A DNA stretch of 64,000 nt from Bacillus benzoevorans (GCF_014207535.1 NZ_JACHGK010000005.1:62001-126000), one strand, 5' to 3'. Shown: positions 8,254-17,138, counted from the stretch's first letter. Translations and numbers: made by a program. Notes: generated by a model from the letters alone, not told the origin.

Positions 8254-9036
8254 ATGTCTATCGAAATCATTAAACAAATTAAAGATTATTTAGTAGCAGG
8301 AGAAGTTGAAAAACGTGAAGTGGTGAAAGTTACTACTGCAATTAAGCCAGATTTAACTGTAGAAGAGGCCTACCAAGCACAAGAATTACTAGTTCAACAC
8401 AAATTAGATGAAGGTCATAAAATTGTCGGTCCGAAAATGGGCTTAACAAGTAAAGCAAAATGGGATCAAATGGGTGTTTCTGAACCTATCTACGGTTATG
8501 TTTTCGACTATCAATTAGTTGATAATGGCGGCGTTGTTCCGTTCCAAATCCATCCAAAAGTGGAAGCTGAAATTGCTTTCTTAATTGGTGAAGATATCGA
8601 AGGACCTGGAATTACTGCGGCTCAAGTATTGGCAAAAACTGAATATGTATTACCAGCTATCGAAGTAATTGACAGCCGTTATGAGAACTTTAATTTTACC
8701 CTTACAGATGTTATTGCAGATAACGCATCTACATCAAGAGTTGTATTCGGTAACACATTAAGAAAACCAAGTGAATTTGACCTTGAATTAGTGGGAGCTA
8801 CTCTTTCTGTTAATGGTAAAATTAGAGAATTAGGTGCAGGTGCAGCTGTATTAGGACATCCTGCAAATGCAATCGCTGTTTTAGCTAATATGTTAGCTAG
8901 AAAAGGAGAAAAAATTAAAAAAGGCGATCTAATTCTTTCTGGTGCATTAACAGGTGCTATTTTAGTAAACGTTGGCGATTTTGTCAGCGCGAAATTTGAT
9001 GGCTTAGGTGAAGTAACGTTAACTATGGGTGAATAA
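8254..9036 (+). CDS. dmpH: 4-oxalocrotonate decarboxylase (DmpH/XylI type)
   Basis: This 260-residue paralogue of the preceding hydratase would decarboxylate 2-oxohex-3-enedioate to 2-oxopent-4-enoate, working in complex with the hydratase. Discriminating features are GPKMGLTSKAKWDQMGV, EVIDSRYENF and the LGAGAAVLGHPANA segment, which follow DmpH/XylI. The ATG has a GGGAGGA ribosome binding site. It lies 56 bases after the hydratase and 38 before the tautomerase, consistent with one operon. Confidence 0.85.
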   Translation: MSIEIIKQIKDYLVAGEVEKREVVKVTTAIKPDLTVEEAYQAQELLVQHKLDEGHKIVGPKMGLTSKAKWDQMGVSEPIYGYVFDYQLVDNGGVVPFQIHPKVEAEIAFLIGEDIEGPGITAAQVLAKTEYVLPAIEVIDSRYENFNFTLTDVIADNASTSRVVFGNTLRKPSEFDLELVGATLSVNGKIRELGAGAAVLGHPANAIAVLANMLARKGEKIKKGDLILSGALTGAILVNVGDFVSAKFDGLGEVTLTMGE

Positions 9037-9074
9037 TTCACCATTTCTATACACATTTTGAAAGGGGAATGACA

Positions 9075-9266
9075 ATGCCGCTTATTCAAATCAACATCAT
9101 GGAAGGCAGACCGCCTGAAAAAATTAAAGCTTTGATTGAAAATGTAACAGAGACAGTCTCTGAAACTTTAGATGCTCCAAAACAAAATGTTCGTGTATTA
9201 GTAACAGAAATGCCGAAAACTCACTGGGGTATTGCCGGCGTTCCTGCTTCAGAAACACGAAAATAA
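9075..9266 (+). CDS. dmpI: 4-oxalocrotonate tautomerase (DmpI/XylH type)
   Basis: This 63-residue protein isomerises 2-hydroxymuconate to 2-oxohex-3-enedioate. The family uses the N-terminal proline as catalytic base, so the start must be the ATG at 9075, which places Pro directly after Met. The ATG six bases earlier would bury the proline and sits too close to the AAAGGGG ribosome binding site. Arg residues near 11 and 39 (EGRP and NVRVLV) and the GIAG segment fit the active site. It is the last gene of the hydratase-decarboxylase-tautomerase unit; a terminator follows. Confidence 0.9.
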   Translation: MPLIQINIMEGRPPEKIKALIENVTETVSETLDAPKQNVRVLVTEMPKTHWGIAGVPASETRK

Positions 9267-9295
9267 ATCATTAATTTTCATTTTGAATGATACCC

Positions 9296-9342
9296 AAAAA
9301 GGGAACAGGTTCTTTTCTAAAAGAAATCCTGTTCCTTTTTTT
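9296..9342 (+). terminator. Rho-independent terminator
   Basis: AAAAAGGGAACAGG pairs with CCTGTTCCTTTTT and is followed by more T. It ends the tautomerase operon. Confidence 0.9.
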
Positions 9343-9465
9343 ACTGTCGCTCGATTTGCAGTTGCTATTTTTTTTAAAAAGCTGCAATATAGTATCAGCA
9401 GACGATTATTTAGGTATATATACAAACTATATTAAAATATACATATGACAGAGGGTTGGTTTAAC

Positions 9466-10083
9466 ATGTTATTAAAAAATGTAACAAATTACATTGAAAA
9501 ACTATTAGCTGAAAGGGAGCAAATGAACGAGGTGCAGGAATTAGCTCTCTTTGAAGAAGAAAAAGCGTACGTTGAAAAGCATCATATTCGGCATGAGGAA
9601 CAAAAGAACTTAATCGTAAAAGATTCGATGACACGGTTTCAAGGAGCGTATATCGAACGTTGTGATAAAGAATCTGATGAAATCATTGCCGAAGAATCAG
9701 ACCCGTTTTTAGAAAAGCCGATTTCGTATTTCAAGACTCATAAGGAAGAATTCATGTATATGGAATCACCTTGGTTTGATTTGATCGGAGCGGATGCTGT
9801 TTCGTTTGAAGCAGACAGTGTGTTTGGCACTTATGACGTAATGTTAGGGTTAAAGCTGCCCAAAAAAACAGAAAATGCGATTAAAACCTATTTAACAAAC
9901 AATCTCCATAAAGAAGAGGCATCCTATGATTTAATGTTTAATTCCAGTGATGGATTATGGGATTTTAACTTTTCATTAAACAGTTTAAATGAGTATCATG
10001 AAGAGTGGACGATAAATGAAGCATATTGTGCAATATACCATTTCTTATTTCAGCTGGTTGCAACAGTTGAAGCAAAAGTATAA
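9466..10083 (+). CDS. Conserved-looking acidic protein of unknown function
   Basis: I do not recognise this 205-residue protein. It has no signal peptide or membrane segment. The N-terminal 60 residues are charged and probably helical (EKLLAEREQMNEVQELALFEEEKAY). The C-terminal half (about 100-205) looks like a compact alpha/beta domain rich in aromatic residues. The start is ATG 9466 because GAGGG lies ten bases upstream; the ATG at 9445 overlaps no ribosome binding site. It has its own promoter region and is followed by cwlJ in the same direction. Confidence 0.65.
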   Translation: MLLKNVTNYIEKLLAEREQMNEVQELALFEEEKAYVEKHHIRHEEQKNLIVKDSMTRFQGAYIERCDKESDEIIAEESDPFLEKPISYFKTHKEEFMYMESPWFDLIGADAVSFEADSVFGTYDVMLGLKLPKKTENAIKTYLTNNLHKEEASYDLMFNSSDGLWDFNFSLNSLNEYHEEWTINEAYCAIYHFLFQLVATVEAKV

Positions 10084-10153
10084 TATAAAATATCGGAATA
10101 TAGGACAAAAGTTTCCATTATGATAGTAGTGAAAGTATAATGGAGGTGACATC

Positions 10154-10579
10154 ATGGTTGTAAAAGCAAATGAATCAGATATAGCATTATTAGCCAGGCT
10201 TTTACGCGCTGAAGGGGAAGGTGAAGGCCAACAAGGGATGCTGATGATCGGTAATGTAGGGATAAACCGCATACGTGCCAATTGTTCCGATTTTAAAGGT
10301 CTTCGAACGATTCCACAGATGATTTATCAGCCGCATGCTTTTGAAGCAACCATTAAAGGGTATTTTTATCAGCGTGCCAGAGAAAGTGAAAAACGTCTCG
10401 CGCGGCGAAGTATTAAGGGCGAGAGATTATGGCCGGCAAAATTCAGTTTATGGTATTTTCGCCCGGAAGGGGATTGCCCCGCTACCTGGTATGATCAACC
10501 ATTTGTCGGCCGCTTTAAGCTTCATTGCTTTTATGAACCTACAGGAGAAGAATGTCAAAATATATATAATACATTTTAA
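10154..10579 (+). CDS. cwlJ: Spore-cortex cell wall hydrolase CwlJ
   Basis: This 141-residue protein covers a complete SleB/CwlJ hydrolase domain and matches CwlJ of Bacillus in length and lack of signal peptide. The acidic RAEGEGEGQQG motif near residue 18 contains the probable catalytic glutamate. Conserved features include NRI, FKGLRTIPQMIYQP and the aromatic C-terminal half. CwlJ sits at the spore coat and degrades cortex peptidoglycan during germination. The ATG has a GGAGGTGA ribosome binding site. It supports the view that the host forms endospores. Confidence 0.88.
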   Translation: MVVKANESDIALLARLLRAEGEGEGQQGMLMIGNVGINRIRANCSDFKGLRTIPQMIYQPHAFEATIKGYFYQRARESEKRLARRSIKGERLWPAKFSLWYFRPEGDCPATWYDQPFVGRFKLHCFYEPTGEECQNIYNTF

Positions 10580-10628
10580 TCTTTCTATTTAGTATTAGTT
10601 TTTTTACAATAATTAGAACATTATCGAC

Positions 10629-10720
10629 TGCTAGGGGTGCTCTAGATGGAGCTGAGAAAAAAACGGCCAGTTTTTTAACCCTTGTACCTGATCCGGATCA
10701 TCCCGGCGGAGGAAAGTAGG
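10629..10720 (+). promoter_or_regulatory. TPP riboswitch (THI element)
   Basis: The conserved blocks GGGGTGC, GCTGAGA, ACCCTT, ACCTGATCCGGAT and GGCGGAGGAAAG appear in order. This is a standard thiamin pyrophosphate aptamer. A terminator hairpin follows at 10746-10783, and the regulated genes are the ThiM-like gene and thiW. Confidence 0.93.
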
Positions 10721-10745
10721 AAATAAAAGACTATTCTTACTAACG

Positions 10746-10783
10746 AAGCCAGATCCTTATTTCCCAAGGAGTTGGCTTTTTAT
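10746..10783 (+). terminator. Riboswitch expression-platform terminator
   Basis: AAGCCA-GA-TCCTT pairs with AAGGAGTTGGCTT, then a T-run. It probably stops transcription when TPP is bound. Confidence 0.75.
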
Positions 10784-10838
10784 ATTGTTTTTCTTTCTTT
10801 TCATGCCTCATATTGTACAGAAAAGGAGGTACTGATCC

Positions 10839-11654
10839 ATGGAGAAAGGCAAGGTTCATACTATTTTAAAAAATATTAGACAGGTAAATCCACTTATTTA
10901 CAACATGACAGCCGTTCATGATGCTAGTTTAACTGCAAATGGTCTCTTAGCTCTTGGGGCATCGCCCATAATAGACGGGTCGGTTGAAGAAGCCGCTGAA
11001 TTGGCCTCTAAGGCTGGAGCAGTGATTCTTACTATCAATTGGTCTGACCGAGAATCATTTGAAAAAATAACGACTGCAGGAAAGGCAGCTAATAAACATG
11101 GAATTCCACTTATTTTAAATGCTGCAGGAGCGAACTTTTCTTTGTTTAGGAGGCAACAATCACAGCAATTACTAAAGAGAATTTCCGTGTCGGCGATTCG
11201 AGGAGATGCGTTTGAAATTGCTCATTTAATTAAAGAGGACAGGGGAGATTCCGGGGAAAGGAGTGAAGCATTTACGAGCAATAAAAGCCAACTGGCTTTG
11301 CTGGCAGCCAAAAAGCTGTCTACTATCATCGTCATGACAGGAAGAGAACAATTTATTTCAGATGGAATTTCGACATATACTGTGCATAATGGTGACGCGC
11401 TTTTAGCGAAAGTATCGGCGGCAAGCAGCTTATTATCGGCCATTATTGGTTCATGTGCAGCAGTTGAAGAGAACTTGTTTGAGGCGGCAGTATCCGCACT
11501 CATGATAAATGGAGTGGCAGCCGAGATTGCGGCAAATAAAACAGAAGGACAGGGACCGGGGAATTTTCAAATTGAGTTTATTGACCAATTATCACTCCTA
11601 TCTTCTTCTGAAATAGATTTATATGGTTCATTCGCGCAGTATGAAAAAGCATAA
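10839..11654 (+). CDS. ThiM-like hydroxyethylthiazole kinase homologue with degenerate active site
   Basis: The fold is that of ThiM (271 residues): TANGLLALGASPII near residue 32, RGDAFEIAHL at 121-130 and KTEGQGPGNFQIEF near the C-terminus are conserved. The active site is not. The DPVGAG motif reads NAAGAN (94-99), and the anion-hole/catalytic TGAGC motif reads SAASS (193-197), with serine at the cysteine position. The VHNITN-type thiazole-binding segment is also altered (YNMTAV). It may no longer phosphorylate thiazole and could instead bind a thiamin-related ligand. It lies behind a TPP riboswitch and before thiW, so a thiazole-salvage link is kept. Confidence 0.8.
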   Translation: MEKGKVHTILKNIRQVNPLIYNMTAVHDASLTANGLLALGASPIIDGSVEEAAELASKAGAVILTINWSDRESFEKITTAGKAANKHGIPLILNAAGANFSLFRRQQSQQLLKRISVSAIRGDAFEIAHLIKEDRGDSGERSEAFTSNKSQLALLAAKKLSTIIVMTGREQFISDGISTYTVHNGDALLAKVSAASSLLSAIIGSCAAVEENLFEAAVSALMINGVAAEIAANKTEGQGPGNFQIEFIDQLSLLSSSEIDLYGSFAQYEKA

Positions 11655-11684
11655 CAGTTATCAGGATTGGAAGTCAGATAGAAG

Positions 11685-11718
11685 GCTGGCTCAGGAAGAG
11701 AGCCAGCTATAGTTTTTT
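11685..11718 (+). terminator. Terminator-like hairpin between thiM-like gene and thiW
   Basis: GCTGGCTC pairs with GAGCCAGC over a seven-base loop, then TATAG and six T. It may reduce readthrough into thiW. Confidence 0.6.
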
Positions 11719-11757
11719 GCTGGGAAAAGAAATGAATACAGAGGAGAATTGCTAAAT

Positions 11758-12258
11758 ATGAATAAATCATTGAAACTTACAACGACTGCCATGATTATTG
11801 CCATCGGAACTTTAACAAGCCATATTTTATACATACCCCTTGGTTTTGTAAAATTATTTCCGATTCAGCATTTTCTTAACGTTTTATCCGCTGTCCTGCT
11901 GGGCCCTTGGTATGCCGTCATGCAGGCATTATCGATTTCATTATTGAGAAATATTTTAGGGACAGGCTCTATTTTTGCCTTTCCAGGCAGTATGATCGGT
12001 GCATTTTTAGCCTCCTATTTATATAAAAAGACAAGTAAGTTGTTTCTTGCTTGTTTTGGTGAAATAGTGGGTACGGGTATTTTAGGGGCTATCGCCTGTT
12101 ATCCAATTGCAACTCTGCTTTTGGGACAAAAGGCTGCGTTATTTGGATTTATACCAGCTTTTATCTTTAGTTCTTTTACAGGAGCGATCATTGGGTTTAT
12201 TATTCTAAGTATGGTACTAAAGAAATCCTCCTTAAAATCATATCAGCAGTTGAAATAA
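11758..12258 (+). CDS. thiW: ECF transporter S component ThiW
   Basis: This 166-residue, very hydrophobic protein has about five to six membrane segments and resembles ThiW, the substrate-binding subunit of an ECF transporter for the thiazole moiety of thiamin. The N-terminal TTTAMIIAIGTLTSHILYIPLGFVK and the following PIQHFLNVLSAVLLGPWYA stretch are typical of S components. The start is ATG 11758, with GAGGAG eleven bases upstream. It is downstream of the TPP riboswitch and the ThiM-like gene, which supports the thiazole assignment. The energising ATPases and EcfT would be encoded elsewhere. Confidence 0.85.
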   Translation: MNKSLKLTTTAMIIAIGTLTSHILYIPLGFVKLFPIQHFLNVLSAVLLGPWYAVMQALSISLLRNILGTGSIFAFPGSMIGAFLASYLYKKTSKLFLACFGEIVGTGILGAIACYPIATLLLGQKAALFGFIPAFIFSSFTGAIIGFIILSMVLKKSSLKSYQQLK

Positions 12259-12283
12259 TCTTTGCCGCTCTTTAAAATTTAGA

Positions 12284-12313
12284 GCAGGGAGAAAAAAATA
12301 ATTTCTCCCTGTG
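12284..12313 (+). terminator. Stem-loop after thiW
   Basis: GCAGGGAGAAA pairs with TTTCTCCCTGTGC across an A/T loop. There is no long T-run, so termination may be weak. Confidence 0.5.
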
Positions 12314-12422
12314 CAGTTGTTATACCAAATTTTCATTCACGATAAAAGCGATTCCAATTTGATAAAATCAATAGAGAAGATAAGTAGAGTTGCCTTGGAA
12401 AATTATTAAAGGGGTGTTTTTA

Positions 12423-13343
12423 ATGAATGGTAATGGGATTGAAAGAGTAGGAAGGATTCAGCTTAGAGTACATGATTTTGAGCAATCCGTTGATTATTAT
12501 TCAAATATTCTTGGTTTAGATGTTACCGGTCAGGACGACAACAGAGTGTATTTAAAAGCTTGGGATGAATGGGATCACCACAGCGTCATTTTGGAAAAAT
12601 CAGATTATTCTGGTATGGATCATATCGCTTTTAAAGTAACGAATCATGATGTATTAGATAAATTAGAACGAAAAATTGAACAATTTGGCTGTGATGTGAA
12701 ACGTGTATCAAATCAATCTCGGTTAGGTGAAGGTGAGGCAATTCGCTTCATTCTTCCAACTGGACATACGTTTGAATTATATCATGAAATCGATTATGTA
12801 GGGGTGCCTACAGGAAGACTAAATCCACATCCTTGGCCGGATGGTTTACGCGGAATTGCGCCGCATCGTCTTGATCATGCTCTCCTTGCAGGTGATGATG
12901 TGGACACAACCATGAGATTATTTACTGAGATTTTAGGCTTTGTTCAAACTGAAAGAGTCGTAAGCGTTGACAGTGAACAATTAATTGCCAGCTTCTTATC
13001 AACTTCTATGACAGGCCATGATATTGCCTTTATTAAAGGACCAAATGCAAAGCTGCATCATGTGGGGTTTTATTTAGGCAACTGGTATGAAGTATTAAAA
13101 GCTGCAGATATTCTTGCTCGTAACGGAATTGAAATTGAAGTAACACCAACTCGCCACGGGATAACGAGGGGAGAAACTATTTACTTTTTTGATCCATCCG
13201 GAAACCGTAACGAAGTGTGTACCGGCGGCTATGCGGTTTACTCAGATTTCCCAACGATTACTTGGACTGAAGATAAACTAGGTCAAGGCATTTTCTACCA
13301 CCGCCGTCAATTGAATGAAACTTTCAGTTCCGTATTCTCTTAA
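12423..13343 (+). CDS. dmpB: Catechol 2,3-dioxygenase (extradiol, XylE/DmpB type)
   Basis: This 306-residue protein cleaves catechol next to the diol to give 2-hydroxymuconic semialdehyde. The Fe(II) ligands are H152 (RLDH), H213 (LHHVGF) and E264 (NRNEV), almost exactly at the positions known for XylE (153, 214, 265). The acid-base histidine H245 and Y254 are also in place. Two vicinal-oxygen-chelate domains are visible. The ATG at 12423 has AAAGGGG upstream, whereas an earlier in-frame start at 12390 has none. It stands alone with its own terminator, 3 kb from the other meta-pathway genes. Confidence 0.93.
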   Translation: MNGNGIERVGRIQLRVHDFEQSVDYYSNILGLDVTGQDDNRVYLKAWDEWDHHSVILEKSDYSGMDHIAFKVTNHDVLDKLERKIEQFGCDVKRVSNQSRLGEGEAIRFILPTGHTFELYHEIDYVGVPTGRLNPHPWPDGLRGIAPHRLDHALLAGDDVDTTMRLFTEILGFVQTERVVSVDSEQLIASFLSTSMTGHDIAFIKGPNAKLHHVGFYLGNWYEVLKAADILARNGIEIEVTPTRHGITRGETIYFFDPSGNRNEVCTGGYAVYSDFPTITWTEDKLGQGIFYHRRQLNETFSSVFS

Positions 13344-13414
13344 TAATGGAAGAACAGATGAACAATTTGAAAAGCCTTTTATGCAGACAAGGCTATAGTC
13401 TATAAGCAATGTAT

Positions 13415-13456
13415 AAAAACAGTTATGATTTCGCTGTGTAAATCTAACTGTTTTTT
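13415..13456 (+). terminator. Rho-independent terminator
   Basis: AAAAACAGTTA pairs with TAACTGTTTTTT, downstream of the catechol dioxygenase gene. Confidence 0.8.
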
Positions 13457-13600
13457 CTTTTGCCAGCAGCTTACGGCAGCAGCATTGAACAAAAATAACA
13501 GATTATAAATCTTCTTTACCCATTCAAATATGAATTATGTTAGAGTTTATATATGTGAATTTTTTTGGAGGGCTCTTTAGATTTGACAGGAGTGATGAAT

Positions 13601-14335
13601 ATGAGACAAGAGAGTCTAGAGTTGAAATCCGATTCTATGATTGCGGAAGAGGAGAGTTTTTGGCAAGGAGTAAAGGATTGTATTCCTACGTTGCTAGGGT
13701 ACTTAAGTATAGGCTTTGCTGCAGGTGTAGTGGAAAAGACTTCAGGTCTAAGCATTGCGGAAATTGCCCTGATGAGTCTGCTGCTTTATGCAGGTTCAGG
13801 GCAGTTTATCGCCGCTGGCATGATCGCTGCCAGCAATCCCGTTTCCGCGATTATTTTTACGATTTTTTTTATTAATATCCGCCACCTGCTATTAAGTGCA
13901 GCACTTTCGCCTTATTTCCGTCATCTATCCCCATGGAAAAACATGACGGTCGGAGCGCTTTTGACAGATGAGACCTTCGGTGTCTCGATTAACCATTTGC
14001 AAAATAAAAGACATGCCAGTTATAAGTGGATGCTTGGTCTCAATATTACAGCCTATTTGAATTGGTTTATGGCGAACATTGCCGGAGGCTATTTTGGAAA
14101 GTGGATCCCCGATCCAGAAAAGTATGGCTTGGATTTTGCTATGGCGGGGATGTTTATTGGATTGTTAGTATTGCAGATTTTAAGTCAGAAAAAATATTTT
14201 GTTGATATTTTAGTTGCCGTAAGTGCAGTCATCATAGTCATTGTTGTCAGCTTCTTTGCATCTGGAAGTACAGGTGTGATGACCGCGGTTATTCTAGCAA
14301 CTACGATTGGTATGGTGATTGAACGATGGAAATAA
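13601..14335 (+). CDS. azlC: AzlC-family branched-chain amino acid exporter subunit
   Basis: This 244-residue membrane protein has about seven hydrophobic segments and the AzlC signature (LGYLSIGFAAGVV, YAGSGQFIAAGM, FFINIRHLLLSAALSPYFR). With AzlD it exports branched-chain amino acids or analogues. The start is ATG 13601, eight bases after AGGAG; upstream in-frame starts lack a ribosome binding site. Its 3' end overlaps azlD by ten bases, so the two are translated together. Confidence 0.9.
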   Translation: MRQESLELKSDSMIAEEESFWQGVKDCIPTLLGYLSIGFAAGVVEKTSGLSIAEIALMSLLLYAGSGQFIAAGMIAASNPVSAIIFTIFFINIRHLLLSAALSPYFRHLSPWKNMTVGALLTDETFGVSINHLQNKRHASYKWMLGLNITAYLNWFMANIAGGYFGKWIPDPEKYGLDFAMAGMFIGLLVLQILSQKKYFVDILVAVSAVIIVIVVSFFASGSTGVMTAVILATTIGMVIERWK

Positions 14336-14652
14336 GGTGGATTATTCTTATTATCATTTTAGGATCCGCTCTCGTAACCTTTATTCCAAGAGTGCTTCCA
14401 TTAATGCTGCTCAGTCAATTGGAACTGCCGAAGTGGCTGATAAGATGGTTGAAAAACGTGCCGGTGGCTGTTATGGCGGCACTGCTGGCACAGGAATTAT
14501 TATTATCCGACAGTCATTTTTCCCTCACAGAAAATTACCTTAAATTATTAGCTGCCATTCCTGCTTTTATCGTTGCTTTTTTAACGAAAAGCCTGTTAGG
14601 TACGGTTGTCATTGGTGTACTTTTTATGATGATGTTACGATTTGTTTCTTAA
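14326..14652 (+). CDS. azlD: AzlD-family small exporter subunit
   Basis: This 108-residue protein has four hydrophobic segments and the AzlD motif FIPRVLPLMLL near residues 19-29. It is the small partner of AzlC, and the two genes overlap by ten bases. A strong terminator that also serves the convergent NO reductase gene follows. Confidence 0.88.
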   Translation: MEIRWIILIIILGSALVTFIPRVLPLMLLSQLELPKWLIRWLKNVPVAVMAALLAQELLLSDSHFSLTENYLKLLAAIPAFIVAFLTKSLLGTVVIGVLFMMMLRFVS

Positions 14653-14684
14653 CCTAGCGCAATAATATAACACAGGGCTGAATA

Positions 14685-14723
14685 CCAAAAAACATCTGCT
14701 TACAAAAAGCAGATGTTTTTTGG
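14685..14723. terminator. Bidirectional rho-independent terminator
   Basis: CCAAAAAACATCTGCTT pairs perfectly with AAGCAGATGTTTTTTGG over a five-base loop. It separates azlD from the convergent NO reductase gene. Confidence 0.93.
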
Positions 14724-14728
14724 TTTAT

Positions 14729-17014
14729 TCAGCTATTTTTGCCTATTGTATGTTCAATTTCGTTTGCTTGATCTTTTATAGACCATCCGGTTTTTAATCC
14801 CAGTATAAACCATCCCAATGCCACGACACCAATAGCAAAAATAGTATCCCCGATAATCCTCATCCAGTGGAACGTTTGGACAATGTCCTGCTGCAGGAAG
14901 TCAGCGGATCTGGCGTACCACATTCCATGCTCAACACTTGCCCATGTCTGCATTAAGCCGATAGGCAGCAGGCTCAATAATACCATTAATGCAAGTCCGA
15001 TATTAATCGCCCAGAAAGCAAAAGCGAGTAGTTTGGTTTTCCATACTTTTTGCCCTGTCAATCCTTTTAAACAGAACAGCATTAAACCGATCCCAAGAAC
15101 GCCGTATACACCGAAAAGGGCTGTGTGACCGTGAACTGGAGTTGTATTTAATCCCTGCATATAATATAAGGAAATTGGCGGATTAATAAAGAATCCAAAC
15201 AACCCTGCTCCAACAAGATTCCAAAAAGCTACGGCGACAAAACAGTAAATCGGCCACTTATAGACTTTGACCCATGGTTTTGTCCGGCTTAGGGTCAGAT
15301 TTTCATAAGCCTCAAATCCAATTAAGACAAGGGGCACAACCTCAAGGGCGCTAAATACTGCGCCAAAAGCCAACACGCCTAAAGGAGTCCCGCTGAAATA
15401 TAAATGGTGGAATGTCCCAATAATCCCGCCAAAGAGAAATATCGTTGTAGAGAATAAGACGGAAGCAGTAGCCGTCGCTGTTCGTAACAGCCCCATTCTG
15501 GTAAATAAAAAGGCGATGACAACTGTTGCGAATACTTCAAAGAAACCCTCGACCCAAAGATGAACGACCCACCAGCGCCAATATTCAGCCATAGCAAGAT
15601 GTGTATGCTGCCCCCACATTAACCCCGGGATATAGAATAAAGGAATGGCTGTGGCAGCAATAAAGAACATGACCAGCAGATGGCGGTCTTCTGTTGACTT
15701 CTTAAAAGCCGGCAGGAGGGCTCTGCCCATTAAAAGCAGCCATAGGAACAATCCTACTGTAAGGAATATCTGCCAGAAGCGTCCTAAATCTACATATTCA
15801 TAGCCTTGATGGCCAAACCAGAAGTTTGTTTGATTATCAAATTTTTGGAATACTCCCATCCATTGACCTGCCATTGAGCCGACCACGATAATGAGCAAAC
15901 AAATAAATAAAAAGTTAACCAGCGCCCGCTGAAATTTCGGCTCATAGCCGGAGACAGCCGGGGCCATAAATAAACCGGTTGCAAGCCAGGCGGTTGCTAT
16001 CCATAAGATCCCTAATTGGGTATGCCATGTCCTGACAACGGAATACGGAAGCCATTCTTGTATCGGAATTCCGTAAAAACCTGCACCCTCAACGGCATAA
16101 TGCGCAGCTACGGCACCAAGCCCTACCTGTACAACCATCAGTGCGGCAACAATCCAAAAGTACTTTAACGTTGCTTTCATGGAAGGGGTTGGGGACAAGG
16201 CGAGCAATGGGTCCTTTTCTGGATATCGCTCATCAGCGTGGTTCTCTTTACGGCGCTGAACAGCAAAATACCAGGCCAGTGCACCAACTCCTGCTAAAAG
16301 CACCACAAAACTAACAACAGACCAAACGACCATTTCCCCTGTTGGACGATTATCGATAAGCTTTTCATTTGGCCAATTATTGGTGTAAGTGATATCACTT
16401 CCGGGACGGTTTGTGGCGGCGGCCCATGTACTCCAAAAGAAGAAGGCATTCATTTGCGCCATACGCTGTCCATCTTTTATCGTATTAACAGGGATAGCAT
16501 AATGATCCCTTAGTTCAGATAATTTTGGGTCATCCATAAATAATCCGGCATAGTAGGCACTTAAAGCGCGTAATGCATCCGCACGATCATTAGAAATAAT
16601 CAGTTCTTTTGTCTCTTCGTTATAGGTATTCGTGCGCATTTCCTTTTTGAGCCGTGCCTGAAGCTGAGCCTTTTGTTCATTGGTTAGTTCGGCAAAATCA
16701 TTGCCATACTCAGCTTGTCCCCATTTATTTAAAATCCATAAAGCTTCACGATGAAGCCAATCAGCGTTCCAATCGGGTGCAACATAAGCCCCGTGCCCCC
16801 AAATGCTGCCAACTTCTTGACCGCCAATTGATTGCCAAACATTTTGACCATTTTTAATATCCTGTCCCGTAAACAATTCAGTCCCATCCTGAGCCAGCAC
16901 GCGTTCAGGAATAGGCGGCATCACTTGATAGATTTTTCCGCCATAATAGCCTAATATGGCAAAAGAGATAATAATAACAAGACTTAATGAAATCCATAGA
17001 CGGCGATAATTCAT
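14729..17014 (-). CDS. norB: Quinol-dependent nitric oxide reductase (qNor)
   Basis: This 761-residue protein is a single-chain quinol NO reductase: an N-terminal periplasmic-type extension (about 40-220, NGQNVWQSIGGQEVGSIWGHG) is fused to a NorB-like heme-copper oxidase core of about twelve membrane segments. Histidine-containing segments expected to bind heme and Fe-B are visible (RTWHTQLGI, HLWVEGFFEVF, FHHLYFSG, VHGHTALFGVYG, FHWMRIIGD), with the conserved glutamates in VEGFFE. It reduces 2 NO to N2O in the cytoplasmic membrane. The start is ATG 17014 because AGGAGG overlaps the earlier in-frame ATG at 17029. Its role is NO detoxification or denitrification. Confidence 0.93.
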   Translation of the reverse strand: MNYRRLWISLSLVIIISFAILGYYGGKIYQVMPPIPERVLAQDGTELFTGQDIKNGQNVWQSIGGQEVGSIWGHGAYVAPDWNADWLHREALWILNKWGQAEYGNDFAELTNEQKAQLQARLKKEMRTNTYNEETKELIISNDRADALRALSAYYAGLFMDDPKLSELRDHYAIPVNTIKDGQRMAQMNAFFFWSTWAAATNRPGSDITYTNNWPNEKLIDNRPTGEMVVWSVVSFVVLLAGVGALAWYFAVQRRKENHADERYPEKDPLLALSPTPSMKATLKYFWIVAALMVVQVGLGAVAAHYAVEGAGFYGIPIQEWLPYSVVRTWHTQLGILWIATAWLATGLFMAPAVSGYEPKFQRALVNFLFICLLIIVVGSMAGQWMGVFQKFDNQTNFWFGHQGYEYVDLGRFWQIFLTVGLFLWLLLMGRALLPAFKKSTEDRHLLVMFFIAATAIPLFYIPGLMWGQHTHLAMAEYWRWWVVHLWVEGFFEVFATVVIAFLFTRMGLLRTATATASVLFSTTIFLFGGIIGTFHHLYFSGTPLGVLAFGAVFSALEVVPLVLIGFEAYENLTLSRTKPWVKVYKWPIYCFVAVAFWNLVGAGLFGFFINPPISLYYMQGLNTTPVHGHTALFGVYGVLGIGLMLFCLKGLTGQKVWKTKLLAFAFWAINIGLALMVLLSLLPIGLMQTWASVEHGMWYARSADFLQQDIVQTFHWMRIIGDTIFAIGVVALGWFILGLKTGWSIKDQANEIEHTIGKNS

Positions 17015-17101
17015 CGTAATCCTCCTCATACAAAATATACCTGCCAGAGTTTTTTTATTAGGCAGCTATTTCTAAAATACCCAGAAATTTCAATGGTATG
17101 C

Positions 17102-17114
17102 AAAGGAATCCTTT
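17102..17114. promoter_or_regulatory. Palindrome AAAGGAATCCTTT upstream of qNor
   Basis: This is a perfect 13-bp palindrome in the 120 bp between the terminator at 17139-17159 and the qNor start. It could be an operator for an NO- or oxygen-responsive regulator; none is encoded nearby. Confidence 0.3.
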
Positions 17115-17138
17115 AGAAATACTTTGATAAAAGAAAAA

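Noticed and set aside
13537..13875. 112-codon frame overlapping azlC
   Set aside because: It is in a different frame of a clear membrane-protein gene; the codons look random.
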